From Treponema sp. (lineage in GTDB: Bacteria > Spirochaetota > Spirochaetia > Treponematales > Treponemataceae), in the NCBI GenBank assembly GCA_017469785.1, contig JAFUFU010000026.1, positions 33,509 through 97,508 of the forward strand: a stretch of 64,000 nt of DNA, read 5' to 3'. Each line of letters begins with the position of its first letter. Position 1 is the first letter of the stretch. The translations under genes and the position numbers were made by a program. The notes beneath the pieces were generated by a model. The model ran no database searches. It saw nothing but the letters and a program-made list of their open reading frames with translations, and was not told where the DNA came from. Positions 15,777 to 25,686 of this stretch are shown in pieces.

Positions 15777-17309
15777 TTACTGCCCGCTTACAAGCCCCTG
15801 CATGAGCTGTACGATGAGGTAGATTTTTTTGTAGACCGTTACCCCCAGCTCATTTATCGGCGTTTCTGCAAATCTTTCCAATTCCTTCCAGTTTGTCATT
15901 AACTCAGGACGCGGTTTCTGATAATCCTCGATAAGGAGTTTTGTCGTTTTTGCAAAGGTAATGAGTTGTTTTGTGGCGCTGACGATGTATTCCCTTGCAA
16001 GGTTGTTGTTGTCCCGGAGCGTGGTTTTTATGATACTTGCGGCTTCCTTGTCCCGGTCGGCGCGGGGAAGAAGAGTTTTGAGCTTTTTGCCGTACTCGCC
16101 TTCATCTTCTGAAAGCTTTTTGTCGAAAATGGTTATTTTTTCTGAATACTCGAGAATCGCGTTGTAAGCGTCGCTCATTTCTGCGGTAAGAGGTGAGGTC
16201 GTCCATTTTCCGCGGACAAGAACCAGGTCGGCATAGGCCCGAACATCCTTTTTGACATATTCGAGAAGAAATGCTTTGAGATAATTGAGGGGCTTTGTGA
16301 ATTCAAATCCACCCAGATTTTTGCGCGTGAAATAGGCGCTTTGCTCGTCAGTGTAGTTCTGGAGGGATGATATTTCTGTCGTACCGAAAATCTGCTTGAG
16401 AAGGCCGTCGATTTTTGAATTTTTCTGGGCGTTTTCAAGTTTTTGAATGGTATTCTGGGCGTCATTCTTTATTTTTTCGATGTATTCTTCGCTGATTTGC
16501 TCGAGTTTTTCCTCGTAGTTGACTGCATAAAGAGGATTTTTGGTCGTGAGCTGGATAATCATCTCAAAGACTTTTTCCGCCCGGAGTTGTGTGATTCTGG
16601 CAATGATTTTTGACCACTGGTTAGCCTTGATTGGCTCGTTTCCCCCACGCAGGGCCTTCAATAGCTGGAGCAGATTTGACCAGTCTGCATTAAGAGGGAT
16701 TGAGTAAAGAACGGTAAGGAAATCCTTGAGATCGTCTGCGATATATGAGGCGTCAATGGTGTTGAGCTTCGGCGCTTTGTTGAACTCGTTTTCACGAATG
16801 GTCGAGTCAAATTTTTTGAGGATAAAATAGAAATCAAAGAGACAGAGAGATTTGAATATAAGCAGCTGCCGGTAGAGACCGTCGATAGTCTGAATCTTTG
16901 CCTGATCAAACTCCCCGGAGAAAGCCGCAATGTCAGCCTTAATTTTTGCTTTGAGTTGGTCAAATGGCATCTTTTTGGAATTTTCGATAATCGCTTCTTC
17001 GGAAAGCTCCTCGACGAGTGCCTTCTGTTTGTCAGAAAGTCCGAATGAAATGACGACGTTTTTATAGTGATTGGGGTTTGGCTGGCTGTTGAACAGAATC
17101 TGACAGTTTGAAAGGGCTTTATATAAATCATAGAAAAATTTACCCATGACAGGAAGAGCCTGATCTGAACTGGCCTTGTAAAATTTGAAATGTGTTTTAG
17201 ATAGTGCCTTCGCAATATTCTTCAATTGTTTCTTTTTTGCGCCTTCGGCATCCTTGCCGCCAACGAGTGAGCTTAACAATTTCTGAAAAAAAGATTCTTT
17301 ATTTGACAT
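15777..17309 (-). CDS. DUF5312-like conserved spirochaete protein
   Basis: A 510-aa soluble, mainly alpha-helical protein with no signal peptide or membrane segment. It starts MSNKESFFQKLLSSLVGG and has a helical middle with 'NPLYAVNYEEKLEQISEEYIEKIKNDAQNTIQKLENA'. I believe it belongs to the treponemal DUF5312 family, but I know no biochemical function. No catalytic motif or nucleotide-binding loop is evident. It converges with the A24 gene (9-bp gap) and diverges from the outer-membrane barrel gene. CATATT lies 6 nt before the ATG with no Shine-Dalgarno sequence. Confidence 0.7.
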   Translation of the reverse strand: MSNKESFFQKLLSSLVGGKDAEGAKKKQLKNIAKALSKTHFKFYKASSDQALPVMGKFFYDLYKALSNCQILFNSQPNPNHYKNVVISFGLSDKQKALVEELSEEAIIENSKKMPFDQLKAKIKADIAAFSGEFDQAKIQTIDGLYRQLLIFKSLCLFDFYFILKKFDSTIRENEFNKAPKLNTIDASYIADDLKDFLTVLYSIPLNADWSNLLQLLKALRGGNEPIKANQWSKIIARITQLRAEKVFEMIIQLTTKNPLYAVNYEEKLEQISEEYIEKIKNDAQNTIQKLENAQKNSKIDGLLKQIFGTTEISSLQNYTDEQSAYFTRKNLGGFEFTKPLNYLKAFLLEYVKKDVRAYADLVLVRGKWTTSPLTAEMSDAYNAILEYSEKITIFDKKLSEDEGEYGKKLKTLLPRADRDKEAASIIKTTLRDNNNLAREYIVSATKQLITFAKTTKLLIEDYQKPRPELMTNWKELERFAETPINELGVTVYKKIYLIVQLMQGLVSGQ

Positions 17310-17422
17310 GCTTTAAATATGCAAAATTCTGAATATAAAGTCAAATGCTTTAGAAACATTTTCTTCATTATTATGCTTCTTAAATTGTTTAATGACAAAT
17401 ATATTTTTTTTTGTTATCTTAT

Positions 17423-17490
17423 ACGATATATATCGTTTTATTTTTTTAATGCTGGGAGACTGGTGGCAAAATCCACCGTCCTGGGGAGGA
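17423..17490 (+). promoter_or_regulatory. palindrome and structured leader before the barrel-protein gene
   Basis: ACGATATATATCGT (17423-17436) is a perfect 14-bp palindrome and a possible operator. Further on, GGTGG/CCACC forms a small stem (about 17462-17477), and TCCT/AGGA around GGGG can pair across the ribosome binding site GGGGAGGA (17483-17490). The last pairing could partly mask the start of the gene at 17494. Confidence 0.4.
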
Positions 17491-17493
17491 TGT

Positions 17494-18570
17494 ATGAAAA
17501 AAAGATTGGGCGTGCTCATGTGTGCAATTGCATTTGGCACGAGCGTTTATGCGTATAACCCGCCTGCCGGAGGTCAGAATGTCCTCAGGCTTACAGAACC
17601 GCAGCTTATAACTGGAGCCAATTCCGCTTCTGGAGGTGGAATCTTCGGCGTTACCCCTGCTTCAATAGTAATCAACCCTGCTTTGACGGCATGGGAGCAG
17701 CGCATTACTCTGGATGCGGCCGGTACGGCACTTGTCAGCACGAACAGTGATGATGACCGCAAGCTTGGCGGAGCTGTCGAGGGTGGGCTTCTGATTCCGT
17801 CACGATGGTGCGTCTCGACCCTGTTGTTTCAAGGTGTGTGGACGGAATTCGCCGATATGCCTGTCGGAAACAGCATCAATTTTACCGCCGGCCTTGCAAA
17901 GGACATAACTGATGACGTGTCAGTCGGAATCTCAGGGAACTTCGGGCTTCTTTACGGAGACCTTACGAAATCTGACTGGACTGCAAGCGGAGCTTTGGGC
18001 GCTTATTATCATTTTGGCGATTTGGGAATCCTGAAAGGCCTGCGTTTTGGTGCGGCCCTCACAAATCTTGGAAAAATGTATTCCAACACAGAGACTGCAG
18101 GAATCAAGTCTGTATATGATGAAACCTATGATGATGTTGATTCTTGGCCGGGAATCGCAACGGTACGTACGGGTGTCGCGGCTTCTCTTGTGCAGGAACG
18201 GGATTTTGAATTGGGAGCCTCCTTCGATCTCGCTTATCCGGCATTTCAGGATGTGGTCGTTGATACAGGTCTCCAGCTCAGGGTCAAGGATTTCCTGAAA
18301 ATATCTTCTTCATGGGAATTTGATGTCCGTGAGTTTTCTTACGATGCCAAAAATATCCTGCCCTCTGTCGGAGTCAGCTTCAAATTCCTGTTCAAGTCAA
18401 AGGAAGGCTCTTATCTTGCTCGAAAAGGCTGGGCCGAAAGCGAGATGACGGTTTCCGGGGCATGGAAGCAAATGTACAAATCTGTCAATGCTGTCAGCGC
18501 TGGTCTTGTCATGAATCTTGGTCTTGAAGACACGAAAGCACCTGAAGTTATCTTGTGGGGAGAAGAATAA
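17494..18570 (+). CDS. UPF0164/PorV-like outer-membrane beta-barrel protein
   Basis: This 358-aa exported protein has a clear signal peptide (KKRLGVLMCAIAFGTSVYA). The mature part opens with 'GGQNVLRLTEPQLITGANSASGGGIFGVTPASIVINPAL', a pattern of the PorV/PorQ and UPF0164 barrel families (presence of an 'xNPAxxA' motif). The rest is alternating strands ending in 'VSAGLVMNLGL'. Treponemes have several UPF0164/FadL-like barrels thought to act in hydrophobic substrate uptake or as surface antigens. The start at 17494 has GGGGAGGA three bases upstream. It is followed two bases later by the FlgD-Ig/OmpA gene, so the pair is likely one envelope unit. Confidence 0.7.
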   Translation: MKKRLGVLMCAIAFGTSVYAYNPPAGGQNVLRLTEPQLITGANSASGGGIFGVTPASIVINPALTAWEQRITLDAAGTALVSTNSDDDRKLGGAVEGGLLIPSRWCVSTLLFQGVWTEFADMPVGNSINFTAGLAKDITDDVSVGISGNFGLLYGDLTKSDWTASGALGAYYHFGDLGILKGLRFGAALTNLGKMYSNTETAGIKSVYDETYDDVDSWPGIATVRTGVAASLVQERDFELGASFDLAYPAFQDVVVDTGLQLRVKDFLKISSSWEFDVREFSYDAKNILPSVGVSFKFLFKSKEGSYLARKGWAESEMTVSGAWKQMYKSVNAVSAGLVMNLGLEDTKAPEVILWGEE

Positions 18571-18572
18571 AA

Positions 18573-21500
18573 ATGAAGAAACCGATTCTTGTTTTTACAG
18601 CCGTTGCTCTTGTTTCTGCGGCTGCCTTTGCGGAAAAAAATCCTGTTTACATTTCTCCGAATAATGACGGAAAGCAGGATGCCCTTGAAGTTCCGTTCAA
18701 AATCAAAGAAAACCGGTATGTGAAAGACTGGTCTTTTATCATTGAGAACGAGAAAGGTCAGATTGTGCGAACTATCGGCAACAAGGAAAAGCGTGAGTCA
18801 AAAATCACCTTCAAGACTTTCTGGAAAGCCTTGTTTACTCCCAAGTCAGGGGTCACGGTTCCATCTTCAATCATGTGGAACGGTATCATGGACGACGGCG
18901 AGGTTGCTCCGGACGGCACCTACTACTATTATGCAACAGCGACAGATGATAACGGCAATACTGCCGCAACAAAAAAACTGGTCGTAATTGTCGATAACAC
19001 GCCACCTGTCGTTGAGCTGGCCCAGCCATCTTCTAGTGAAAAAATTTTCGGCGAGGGTGCGAAACCTGTTCTCTCTGTCAGGCAGAACGGCTCGGAGGAG
19101 GATTCCTGGCTAGGCGTTTTTGCCGACGCAAATGGAAATGCCGTCCGAACTTATAAATGGACTTCAAGTTTCCCGCTTAGTTTTGAATGGAATGGTTCCG
19201 ATGATTCTGGAAGCCCTCTTCCTGACGGCGTTTATACATACAAGGTTTCCGCTGTTGACCGCGCCGGAAACGAATCAAACCAGGCCGTTATCTCAAACAT
19301 CATCTATTCTGCTGATAAACCAGCTACGAACATTTCCATTTCTGGGAGCAAGTATTTCTCTCCGAATGGCAATGGCGTGAATGACACTGTTTCTTTCCTC
19401 GTAAAGATTCCTGTTCCAGACGCAAAATCTGTGAACAAGCTCGTTGACTGGTCTGTGAAAATCACGGATAAGAAAGGAAGCGTCGTAAAAACATACAGTG
19501 GTACTGACAATCCTCCTTCACGCATCGAATTTGACGGCAAAGCTGATTCGGGCACCCTTGCACCTGAAGGACTGTATCAGGCTGTCGTGAGCGCAAAGTA
19601 TTCAAACGGTTTTGTTCCTGATATCGTAAAGTCCCCGGAATTCACTCTTGATAAAACAGCTCCAGCCGCAAAAGTCAAAGTCAACAATACGGTTTTCTCT
19701 CCAGACGGTGACGGAAACTCAGACGTGCTTCTCATCACTCAGGATGTGGTAAGCGATTCCGGTTCTCCCGTCAACAACTGGACAGGACGGATTATCGATG
19801 CGTCTGGCAATACTGTTTCTGAATTTGATTTCGGTTCATTCCTTCCTGATGAGGTTGAGTGGAATGGTCTTGATGATTCTGGAAAACTTGCTGCCGATGG
19901 AAAATACAGATATGTGCTTTCTGCCACGGACCTTGCCGGCAACTCATCTGAAACATCCGTCAGCGATATTAATCTTGATACAAGCAAAACCGAGCTTCTT
20001 CTCGCTGTGTCGCCGGTGGCATTCAACCCGGCTGGAAGCGACAGAAACAAATCTTCTGTAAAATTGACTCCTGTCGTAAAAGCCGGAAGCACTATCAACG
20101 AATACACGGTTGAAATCAAAAATGCGGCGGGTGAATCTGTCTGGTCACAGAATGGCACTGCTCTTCCATCCGTGATTTCATGGAACGGTTTGAGCAATGG
20201 CGGAACGCGTTGTGATGACGGAAAATACACGGCATATCTTTCTACAAAATCCCAGAACGGAAGCGAAGCAAAAACTTCTTCACAGGGATTCGTGCTTGAT
20301 ACTGTCGCTCCGTCCGTGGCCCTTGAGACTGCATATACATTGTTCTCTCCCGATGGCGACGGCAAAAAAGACACTGTTAAAATCTCGGCAAAGACATCTT
20401 CTGAGGACAAGTGGACTGCCGTGATTTATGACTCAAAGAATCAAGAGGTCCGCTCTTACAGCTGGCAAGGCTCCGTTCCTCCTTCAATTGAGTGGGATGG
20501 CACTGATTATGCAGGAAACACTGTCGAAGACGGAAATTATCGCATAGTATTTGCGTCGGAAGACGCTGCCGGCAACAAGGGAAATGCAGAAATCGCAGGT
20601 ATCCGTGTTGACAAACGAGAGGCAAAAGCTTATATCACGGCTGAGCTTGATGCCTTCAGCCCGAACGGTGACAATTTCCTTGAGACTCAGAAACTCTCGC
20701 TCCGTCCTTCGCTCAAGGATGGTGTAGATTCATGGAGTGTCACTATCGTTACTCCGGAAGGCAAAGTCATCAAATCATGGAACGAGCAGGACCAGAAGGA
20801 CATGCCTGCTGAAATCAACTGGAATGGCCTTGATTCAGAAGGAAAAATCGCTGAGGGAGCTTTCATCGCCAACTTGAAAATTGCTTACGCGAAAGGCAAT
20901 GAAGTCGACGTGAATTCATCTCTGTTTATCTGTTCTGTTACGCCACCGCAGCTCACTGTCAAAACAGCGCCGCAATATTTCTCTCCGGACAATGACGGCG
21001 AAAATGATGATTTGTATATCCAGCTCAAAGGAAATGATGTCGTTCCGCTCAAAAACTGGTCTTTCACAATCAAAGATCCGAACGGAAAGCCCTTCTGGAG
21101 CACGAGCGGAAAGTCTTCTATTACGGAGCGTATCATTTGGGACGGACGCGGAAAGAACGGCGAGCTTGTTCAGTCTGCCACGGATTATCCGTATACCTTT
21201 ACAGTCACGGATACCTTGGGTATGACAAGCACTGTTGAAGGCAAAATCGAAGTCGATATTCTTGTCATCAGGGTTGGTGACGTGCTCAAAATGGCTGTTC
21301 CTTCTATTATATTCCGACAAGATGCCGCTGATTTCGGTGTCCGTGTCGTTGATGCAAGCGGAAATATCACAAAACCCGGCATCACAGAAGCTCAGGCCGC
21401 AAACAACGAGCGAATCCTCAAGCGTATCGCCCAGATTCTCAATAAATTTAAGAACTATACGGTTACGGTTGAAGGACATGCGAATTCTGTCACTGGTCTT

Positions 21501-21713
21501 GAGGACGAGGAGACGACAAACAAGTATGGTCTTGCCCTTGAGCCTCTTTCAAAGGATCGGGCTGAATTCGTCAAGGAAAAGCTTAAGAGCTATGGTGTTG
21601 ACGGAAACCGCCTTTCTGCAGTCGGTCGTGGCGGGCGTCAGCCGGTTGCCGCTCGTGGAGATAAAGACAACGCATGGAAGAACAGGCGTGTTGAATTCAT
21701 CCTCAATAAGTAG
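18573..21713 (+). CDS. Exported protein with FlgD-Ig repeats and C-terminal OmpA domain
   Basis: A 1,046-aa secreted protein (signal KKPILVFTAVALVSAAAFA). It consists of about seven Ig-like modules, each beginning with a calcium-loop-like signature such as SPNNDGKQD, SPNGNGVND, SPDGDGNSD, SPDGDGKKD or SPDNDGEND and containing 'W(N/D)G.DDSG...DG.Y.Y' typical of FlgD-Ig/gliding-motility-associated domains. The last 130 residues are an OmpA-type peptidoglycan-binding domain (VTVEGHANSV; LSKDRAEFVKEKLKSYGVDGNRLSAVGRG; NRRVEFIL). One module (FNPAGSDRNKS) has lost the Asp ladder. It probably links the outer membrane or its barrel partner upstream to the cell wall. Confidence 0.85.
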   Translation: MKKPILVFTAVALVSAAAFAEKNPVYISPNNDGKQDALEVPFKIKENRYVKDWSFIIENEKGQIVRTIGNKEKRESKITFKTFWKALFTPKSGVTVPSSIMWNGIMDDGEVAPDGTYYYYATATDDNGNTAATKKLVVIVDNTPPVVELAQPSSSEKIFGEGAKPVLSVRQNGSEEDSWLGVFADANGNAVRTYKWTSSFPLSFEWNGSDDSGSPLPDGVYTYKVSAVDRAGNESNQAVISNIIYSADKPATNISISGSKYFSPNGNGVNDTVSFLVKIPVPDAKSVNKLVDWSVKITDKKGSVVKTYSGTDNPPSRIEFDGKADSGTLAPEGLYQAVVSAKYSNGFVPDIVKSPEFTLDKTAPAAKVKVNNTVFSPDGDGNSDVLLITQDVVSDSGSPVNNWTGRIIDASGNTVSEFDFGSFLPDEVEWNGLDDSGKLAADGKYRYVLSATDLAGNSSETSVSDINLDTSKTELLLAVSPVAFNPAGSDRNKSSVKLTPVVKAGSTINEYTVEIKNAAGESVWSQNGTALPSVISWNGLSNGGTRCDDGKYTAYLSTKSQNGSEAKTSSQGFVLDTVAPSVALETAYTLFSPDGDGKKDTVKISAKTSSEDKWTAVIYDSKNQEVRSYSWQGSVPPSIEWDGTDYAGNTVEDGNYRIVFASEDAAGNKGNAEIAGIRVDKREAKAYITAELDAFSPNGDNFLETQKLSLRPSLKDGVDSWSVTIVTPEGKVIKSWNEQDQKDMPAEINWNGLDSEGKIAEGAFIANLKIAYAKGNEVDVNSSLFICSVTPPQLTVKTAPQYFSPDNDGENDDLYIQLKGNDVVPLKNWSFTIKDPNGKPFWSTSGKSSITERIIWDGRGKNGELVQSATDYPYTFTVTDTLGMTSTVEGKIEVDILVIRVGDVLKMAVPSIIFRQDAADFGVRVVDASGNITKPGITEAQAANNERILKRIAQILNKFKNYTVTVEGHANSVTGLEDEETTNKYGLALEPLSKDRAEFVKEKLKSYGVDGNRLSAVGRGGRQPVAARGDKDNAWKNRRVEFILNK

Positions 21714-22479
21714 CTCCTGCATTTCCGCAGAACTTTTTGAAAAACTGATTTCGCTGGCTCAAAAATACGAGTCAGCGGATTTTCTCAAAAAAGATCCGTC
21801 TCAGTTCATGCACAGGTATTCTTCCGAGCGTGAAATCGAGGCGGTCGCTTTTATCGCTGCGAATCTGGCTTTTGGCCGTCGCGAGCAGATTCTTTCTCAT
21901 GTCGAGCTGATTCTGGAACAGGCCGGAGCCTCACCGGTTGACTGGATTCTTTCAAAAAAATATGCAGCTTTTTTCCCGCTGAATGAAAAATCCTTTTATC
22001 GAATGTACACGAACAGGGATATGTGCCTGTTTTTTGACGGAATGCGCTCAATTCTGGAACGCTCTGCAACAATCGGCGGATTTTTCAAGGAAAAGTGGCA
22101 GAAGACAGGGATGTCCGGGAATTTTGAAAATGGGCGCAGGATTTTCCTTCACCAAATCATCGCGGATTCCTTTGCGCCGGAATGCAAGCTCCTTCCCCAT
22201 TCAAGGGATTCGGCCGCCAAGAAAGTGAATATGCTGCTCCGCTGGCTTGTCCGTGATAATTCTCCAGTTGATTTAGGACTGTGGAAATGGTTCAGCAAAA
22301 AAGACCTGCTCATGCCTCTTGATACCCATGTCATGCGGCAGGCTAATGAACTGGCTCTGATTTCTTCCAAGTCCGCGAATCTCCGTACGGCTCTTGAGCT
22401 GACAAAAAAAGTCGCCGAGGTATTCCCCGACGACCCTGTAAAAGCAGATTTCGCTTTGTTCGGATTGGGCGTGAGCTAA
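21688..22479 (+). CDS. TIGR02757 (DUF2400) family protein
   Basis: The 263-aa protein matches the conserved TIGR02757 family by 'EIEAVAFIAANLAFGRREQILSHVELIL' and the C-terminal 'PLDTHVMRQANELAL...FPDDPVKADFALFGLGVS'. The helix pattern and 'PLDTHV' recall HhH base-excision glycosylases, but no activity is established to my knowledge. The frame is open far upstream inside the OmpA gene, which is a shadow. The start is most likely GTG 21688 (GGAAG 7 nt before) or TTG 21691, giving a short overlap with the upstream gene. Its stop overlaps the stop of the convergent FlgN-like gene within CTAA. Confidence 0.8.
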   Translation: MLNSSSISSSCISAELFEKLISLAQKYESADFLKKDPSQFMHRYSSEREIEAVAFIAANLAFGRREQILSHVELILEQAGASPVDWILSKKYAAFFPLNEKSFYRMYTNRDMCLFFDGMRSILERSATIGGFFKEKWQKTGMSGNFENGRRIFLHQIIADSFAPECKLLPHSRDSAAKKVNMLLRWLVRDNSPVDLGLWKWFSKKDLLMPLDTHVMRQANELALISSKSANLRTALELTKKVAEVFPDDPVKADFALFGLGVS

Positions 22480-22964
22480 GCGTTGTATTCGATAACGCTG
22501 CCTACAGCTTGTTTTTCGGCATAGACAGAACTTCTTCCCCTGTAAGGATTCATCAGGTTCATGTTGCCAAGCTGATTCTTGATTTTTCCCATTTGAGATT
22601 GAAGAAGGGTGCGGTTGCGCTCGTTCTGGGCGAGAACCTGCTTCTGTAAATTCGCAAGGTCAAGCTGAAGCTGCTCCACGCTGGCATTGTCTCGGGCCGG
22701 AACGCCTGGCATAATCGCGTTATACATTCCCTGCATCGGAACGATGACTTTCTGAAGGCTCGCGAGATTTTTGACAATCTGGTTTTCAAGTTCCGTATGA
22801 GCCGCGATGGAATCCCCGTCTTCCATCTCAATTTTTCCTTCCTGACTTTCAAGCACCAGGAGATACTCCTGAAATTTATTCCGCTGCTGTTCGAGCAGTT
22901 TCCTGAAGCGCTTGAGGATTGCGATTCTTTCGTCCAATTCTTCTTTTGAGAGTTCCTTTGACAT
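22476..22964 (-). CDS. FlgN-like flagellar chaperone candidate
   Basis: A 162-aa, mainly helical protein with heptad-rich segments ('LEQQRNKFQEYLLVLESQEGKIE', 'LQLDLANLQKQVLAQNERN'). It ends in a Gly/Asn/Tyr tail. Length, helical content, the pattern and the location directly after fliS suggest a FlgN-type export chaperone for hook-associated proteins. Sequence similarity alone is too weak to be certain. ATG 22964 has AGGAGA 7 nt upstream and lies 17 bp after fliS; the open frame continues 20 codons further only through the fliS end. Confidence 0.55.
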   Translation of the reverse strand: MSKELSKEELDERIAILKRFRKLLEQQRNKFQEYLLVLESQEGKIEMEDGDSIAAHTELENQIVKNLASLQKVIVPMQGMYNAIMPGVPARDNASVEQLQLDLANLQKQVLAQNERNRTLLQSQMGKIKNQLGNMNLMNPYRGRSSVYAEKQAVGSVIEYNA

Positions 22965-22980
22965 AGATTTCTCCTTTGCG

Positions 22981-23421
22981 TCAGCCCGTGATGTTAAGCG
23001 TTCGCTGTGCCTGAGGAATTGCATCAGCCTGTGTGTTTGATGCGGCAGCTTCCCATGCGGAACCGAGTTGTTTGATCATATCGAGAATAAGACGCAGCTT
23101 TCCCTTATCCTGATTGATGCTTATGTTCATAAGCTCTTTATTGAAATAAACATAGAGAGACATGAGATTCTGTGCAATCTGCCCCCCCTTGTCCATATCC
23201 AGCGAGACCTGAAGCTCATTGATGATTTCCTGAGCTTTCATAATATGTTTACCGAATTTTTCGATTGCTGATGCCGGAAGTTTGTCATCTGCACCAAAAC
23301 AGTTCTGTGCCGCGCTCAGTTCCCGCTCTGCGCCCTGATAAAGCATCACTACGAGTTTTCCCTGACTTGCGGTTTTTACAGCTGTTGTCTGATAGGCTGC
23401 GTAAGGATTTCCAAATGCCAT
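22981..23421 (-). CDS. fliS: Flagellar export chaperone FliS
   Basis: FliS (146 aa) binds unfolded flagellin in the cytoplasm and delivers it to the export gate. The typical opening 'NPYAAYQTTAVKTASQGKLVVMLYQGAERELSAA' and 'NELQVSLDMDKGGQIAQNLMSLYVYFNKELMNISI' are both present. Length is slightly above the usual 125-135 residues. GGGAGG lies before the ATG. It is the first gene of a two-gene minus-strand unit with the FlgN-like gene; filament genes are not in this window. Confidence 0.93.
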   Translation of the reverse strand: MAFGNPYAAYQTTAVKTASQGKLVVMLYQGAERELSAAQNCFGADDKLPASAIEKFGKHIMKAQEIINELQVSLDMDKGGQIAQNLMSLYVYFNKELMNISINQDKGKLRLILDMIKQLGSAWEAAASNTQADAIPQAQRTLNITG

Positions 23422-23637
23422 GTTTTCCCTCCCGAAAACAGTTATTCCCTATTATTTTCGGAAATTGAGTGAGTGAGTTTAGTTTTTTTTCTTGAGAAAT
23501 GGATTTTCACCATAATAGAAAGTGATTTAATGTGCACGTGATGCCTTAAAGCCTCTTAGTTTTTTTTACTTTTCTATTCACTAAATGACATTTTTTCTCT
23601 ATATTATTAAGAGCATATTTTTAAATTGAGAAGATTA

Positions 23638-25686
23638 ATGGCTGATATTAACGAAACAAAAAAAGACGACGAAGAAAACAAAAACGACAGGGATCCGTAC
23701 AATTTTTTCAAACTTGATCCCAATTCAAACGATGAAGACGATTTTAACCGCAACAAAAAACCCTTCAAATTTCCGTTTTTCACTCTGATGGTAGCGGTTG
23801 TTCTGGCACTTGCGTTTGTGAATATCTTCCTCCTGCAAAAACCAGAAGAAGAACCGATTGATTATTCCCTGTTCGTCCAGTATGTCAACGAGGGAAAAAT
23901 CGTTCGGGTTGATTTTCAGGAATCCATTTTTATCGGATACGGCCCCGAAGATTCTTCCGTCTCCTCGTCCCTCAGTGATGAAAGCGGGCTTCCGGCATTT
24001 TCATTTGTCCGACGTCCCCAGCAGAATCAGTTCTCAAACCGAAAGCAGTATCGTACTTACGGTTATCTCGGGCTTTCCGAGAATTTGCTGAATATCCTCG
24101 ACGAAAAGGGAATTCCATATAAATTTGTTCGAAAGCAGACGAATGTTTTCATTCAGATTCTTATTAATATTCTTCCTTTCCTGATTTTGCTTGCGATTTA
24201 TTTCTTCATGTTCCGACGGATGACTGGTGGAATGGGCGGAGTCGGCTCGATTTTCGGTGGCGGAAGCAAGAGCAAGGCTGTTGACGAGGGAAAGGTCAAA
24301 ACCCGTTTTGATGATGTTGCTGGCGTTGACGAGGCAAAGGAGGAGCTTGTCGAGGTCGTTGATTTCCTGAAATCTCCTAAAAAGTACACTGACATAGGCG
24401 GTAAAATTCCAAAAGGCGTTTTGCTCGTAGGTCCTCCGGGAACTGGTAAAACCCTTCTTGCCCGTGCCGTAGCTGGTGAGGCTGGTGTTCCATTCTTCCG
24501 TATTTCCGGCTCTGATTTTGTCGAGATGTTCGTAGGTGTCGGTGCCAGCCGTGTTCGCGACTTGTTCAAGCAGGCCCGCGAAAAGGCTCCTTGTATCATC
24601 TTCATTGACGAGATAGACGCAATCGGTAAAAGCCGCATGAACGGTTTTTCCAGCAATGATGAGCGTGAGCAGACTTTGAATCAGCTTTTGGTTGAAATGG
24701 ACGGATTTGACAACGAAAAAGGCCTGATTATCCTTGCGGCAACCAACCGTGCGGATATCCTTGATCCGGCTCTTCTTCGCCCTGGTCGTTTTGATCGTCA
24801 GGTTCCGGTAGAACGTCCGGATGTCAAGGGGCGCGAGGCTATCCTTAAAATCCATGCAAAGAATGTCAAGCTGGATGATTCTGTTGATTTTGAATCTCTC
24901 GCTCATGGAACTGTAGGTTTTGCAGGCGCTGATTTGGCTAATGTCGTGAATGAGGCTGCTCTCCTTGCGGTCCGTAATGGTCACGATAAAGTTTCAATGA
25001 CTGATTTCAATGATGCAATCGACAAGGTAAGCATTGGTCTCAAAAAGAAGAGCCGTAAAGAGAACGAAAAGGAAATGCGTCTTGTTGCAGTCCATGAGAC
25101 AGGCCACGCCCTTGTGGCAGCCTTTACTCCCGGCCACACTCCGGTCAACAAGATTACGGTCGTGCCACGCTCTCACGGTGTGGGCGGTTTCACGCAGTTC
25201 CGCGAAGAAAAAGAAGAAAAGCACTTCATGACCCGTACGGACATGATTAACGATGTGGACAGCTCCCTTGGCGGACGGGCTGCGGAAGAAATCATCCTCG
25301 GTGACATTTCAACAGGTGCTTCAAATGACATCGCTCAGGCAACGGATATCATCAAGCGTATGATTACTGACTATGGTATGAGCGAAAAATTCAAGAATAT
25401 GACTCTTGGCAGGGGTGTTCTCGGTCAGAGAGGTGGGGAACCGAATCTTGTACGTGAATTCAGCGAGGAAACCCAGAATTTCATTGATGAAGAAATTGCC
25501 CGGATTATGAATGAGCGTTATGAGCATGTCCTTGAGCTTCTTCGTTCCAAAAAGGATTTGCTCGAGTACATTTCAAACCGTCTTATCGAAGTCGAAACTA
25601 TGGATTCAAAAGAATTCAACGATATCATACAGGCCCATGAGCATTGTGAGGAAGTGTCGGAAAAAGCTACAGGAGATGAACAATGA
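23638..25686 (+). CDS. ftsH: ATP-dependent zinc metalloprotease FtsH
   Basis: This is the membrane-bound AAA+ protease (682 aa) that degrades misfolded membrane and regulatory proteins. A hydrophilic Asp/Asn-rich N-terminus of about 45 residues is unusual and precedes TM1 (about 46-66); TM2 is near 170-190. The AAA domain has Walker A GPPGTGKT, Walker [12 protein letters not shown] and SRH '[22 protein letters not shown]'. The protease domain has HETGH for zinc and a later Asp in '[13 protein letters not shown]'. ATG 23638 was chosen; a TTG four codons upstream is open but overlaps the purine-rich GAGAAG site. The stop overlaps the lolA-like start in ATGA. Confidence 0.97.
   Translation: MADINETKKDDEENKNDRDPYNFFKLDPNSNDEDDFNRNKKPFKFPFFTLMVAVVLALAFVNIFLLQKPEEEPIDYSLFVQYVNEGKIVRVDFQESIFIGYGPEDSSVSSSLSDESGLPAFSFVRRPQQNQFSNRKQYRTYGYLGLSENLLNILDEKGIPYKFVRKQTNVFIQILINILPFLILLAIYFFMFRRMTGGMGGVGSIFGGGSKSKAVDEGKVKTRFDDVAGVDEAKEELVEVVDFLKSPKKYTDIGGKIPKGVLLVGPPGTGKTLLARAVAGEAGVPFFRISGSDFVEMFVGVGASRVRDLFKQAREKAPCIIFIDEIDAIGKSRMNGFSSNDEREQTLNQLLVEMDGFDNEKGLIILAATNRADILDPALLRPGRFDRQVPVERPDVKGREAILKIHAKNVKLDDSVDFESLAHGTVGFAGADLANVVNEAALLAVRNGHDKVSMTDFNDAIDKVSIGLKKKSRKENEKEMRLVAVHETGHALVAAFTPGHTPVNKITVVPRSHGVGGFTQFREEKEEKHFMTRTDMINDVDSSLGGRAAEEIILGDISTGASNDIAQATDIIKRMITDYGMSEKFKNMTLGRGVLGQRGGEPNLVREFSEETQNFIDEEIARIMNERYEHVLELLRSKKDLLEYISNRLIEVETMDSKEFNDIIQAHEHCEEVSEKATGDEQ

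Noticed and set aside
15777-17309. prophage or mobile-element gene
   Set aside because: No integrase, phage structural or transposase gene adjoins it, and codon use matches neighbours.
21235-21687. N-terminal extension of the TIGR02757 gene into the OmpA gene
   Set aside because: The sequence is frame-shifted OmpA-domain coding DNA. Conserved residues start only after 21700, and a GGAAG site favours a start at 21688.
24034-24984. 316-residue minus-strand ORF inside ftsH
   Set aside because: Lies wholly within the FtsH AAA domain coding region, has no motif and no ribosome binding site.
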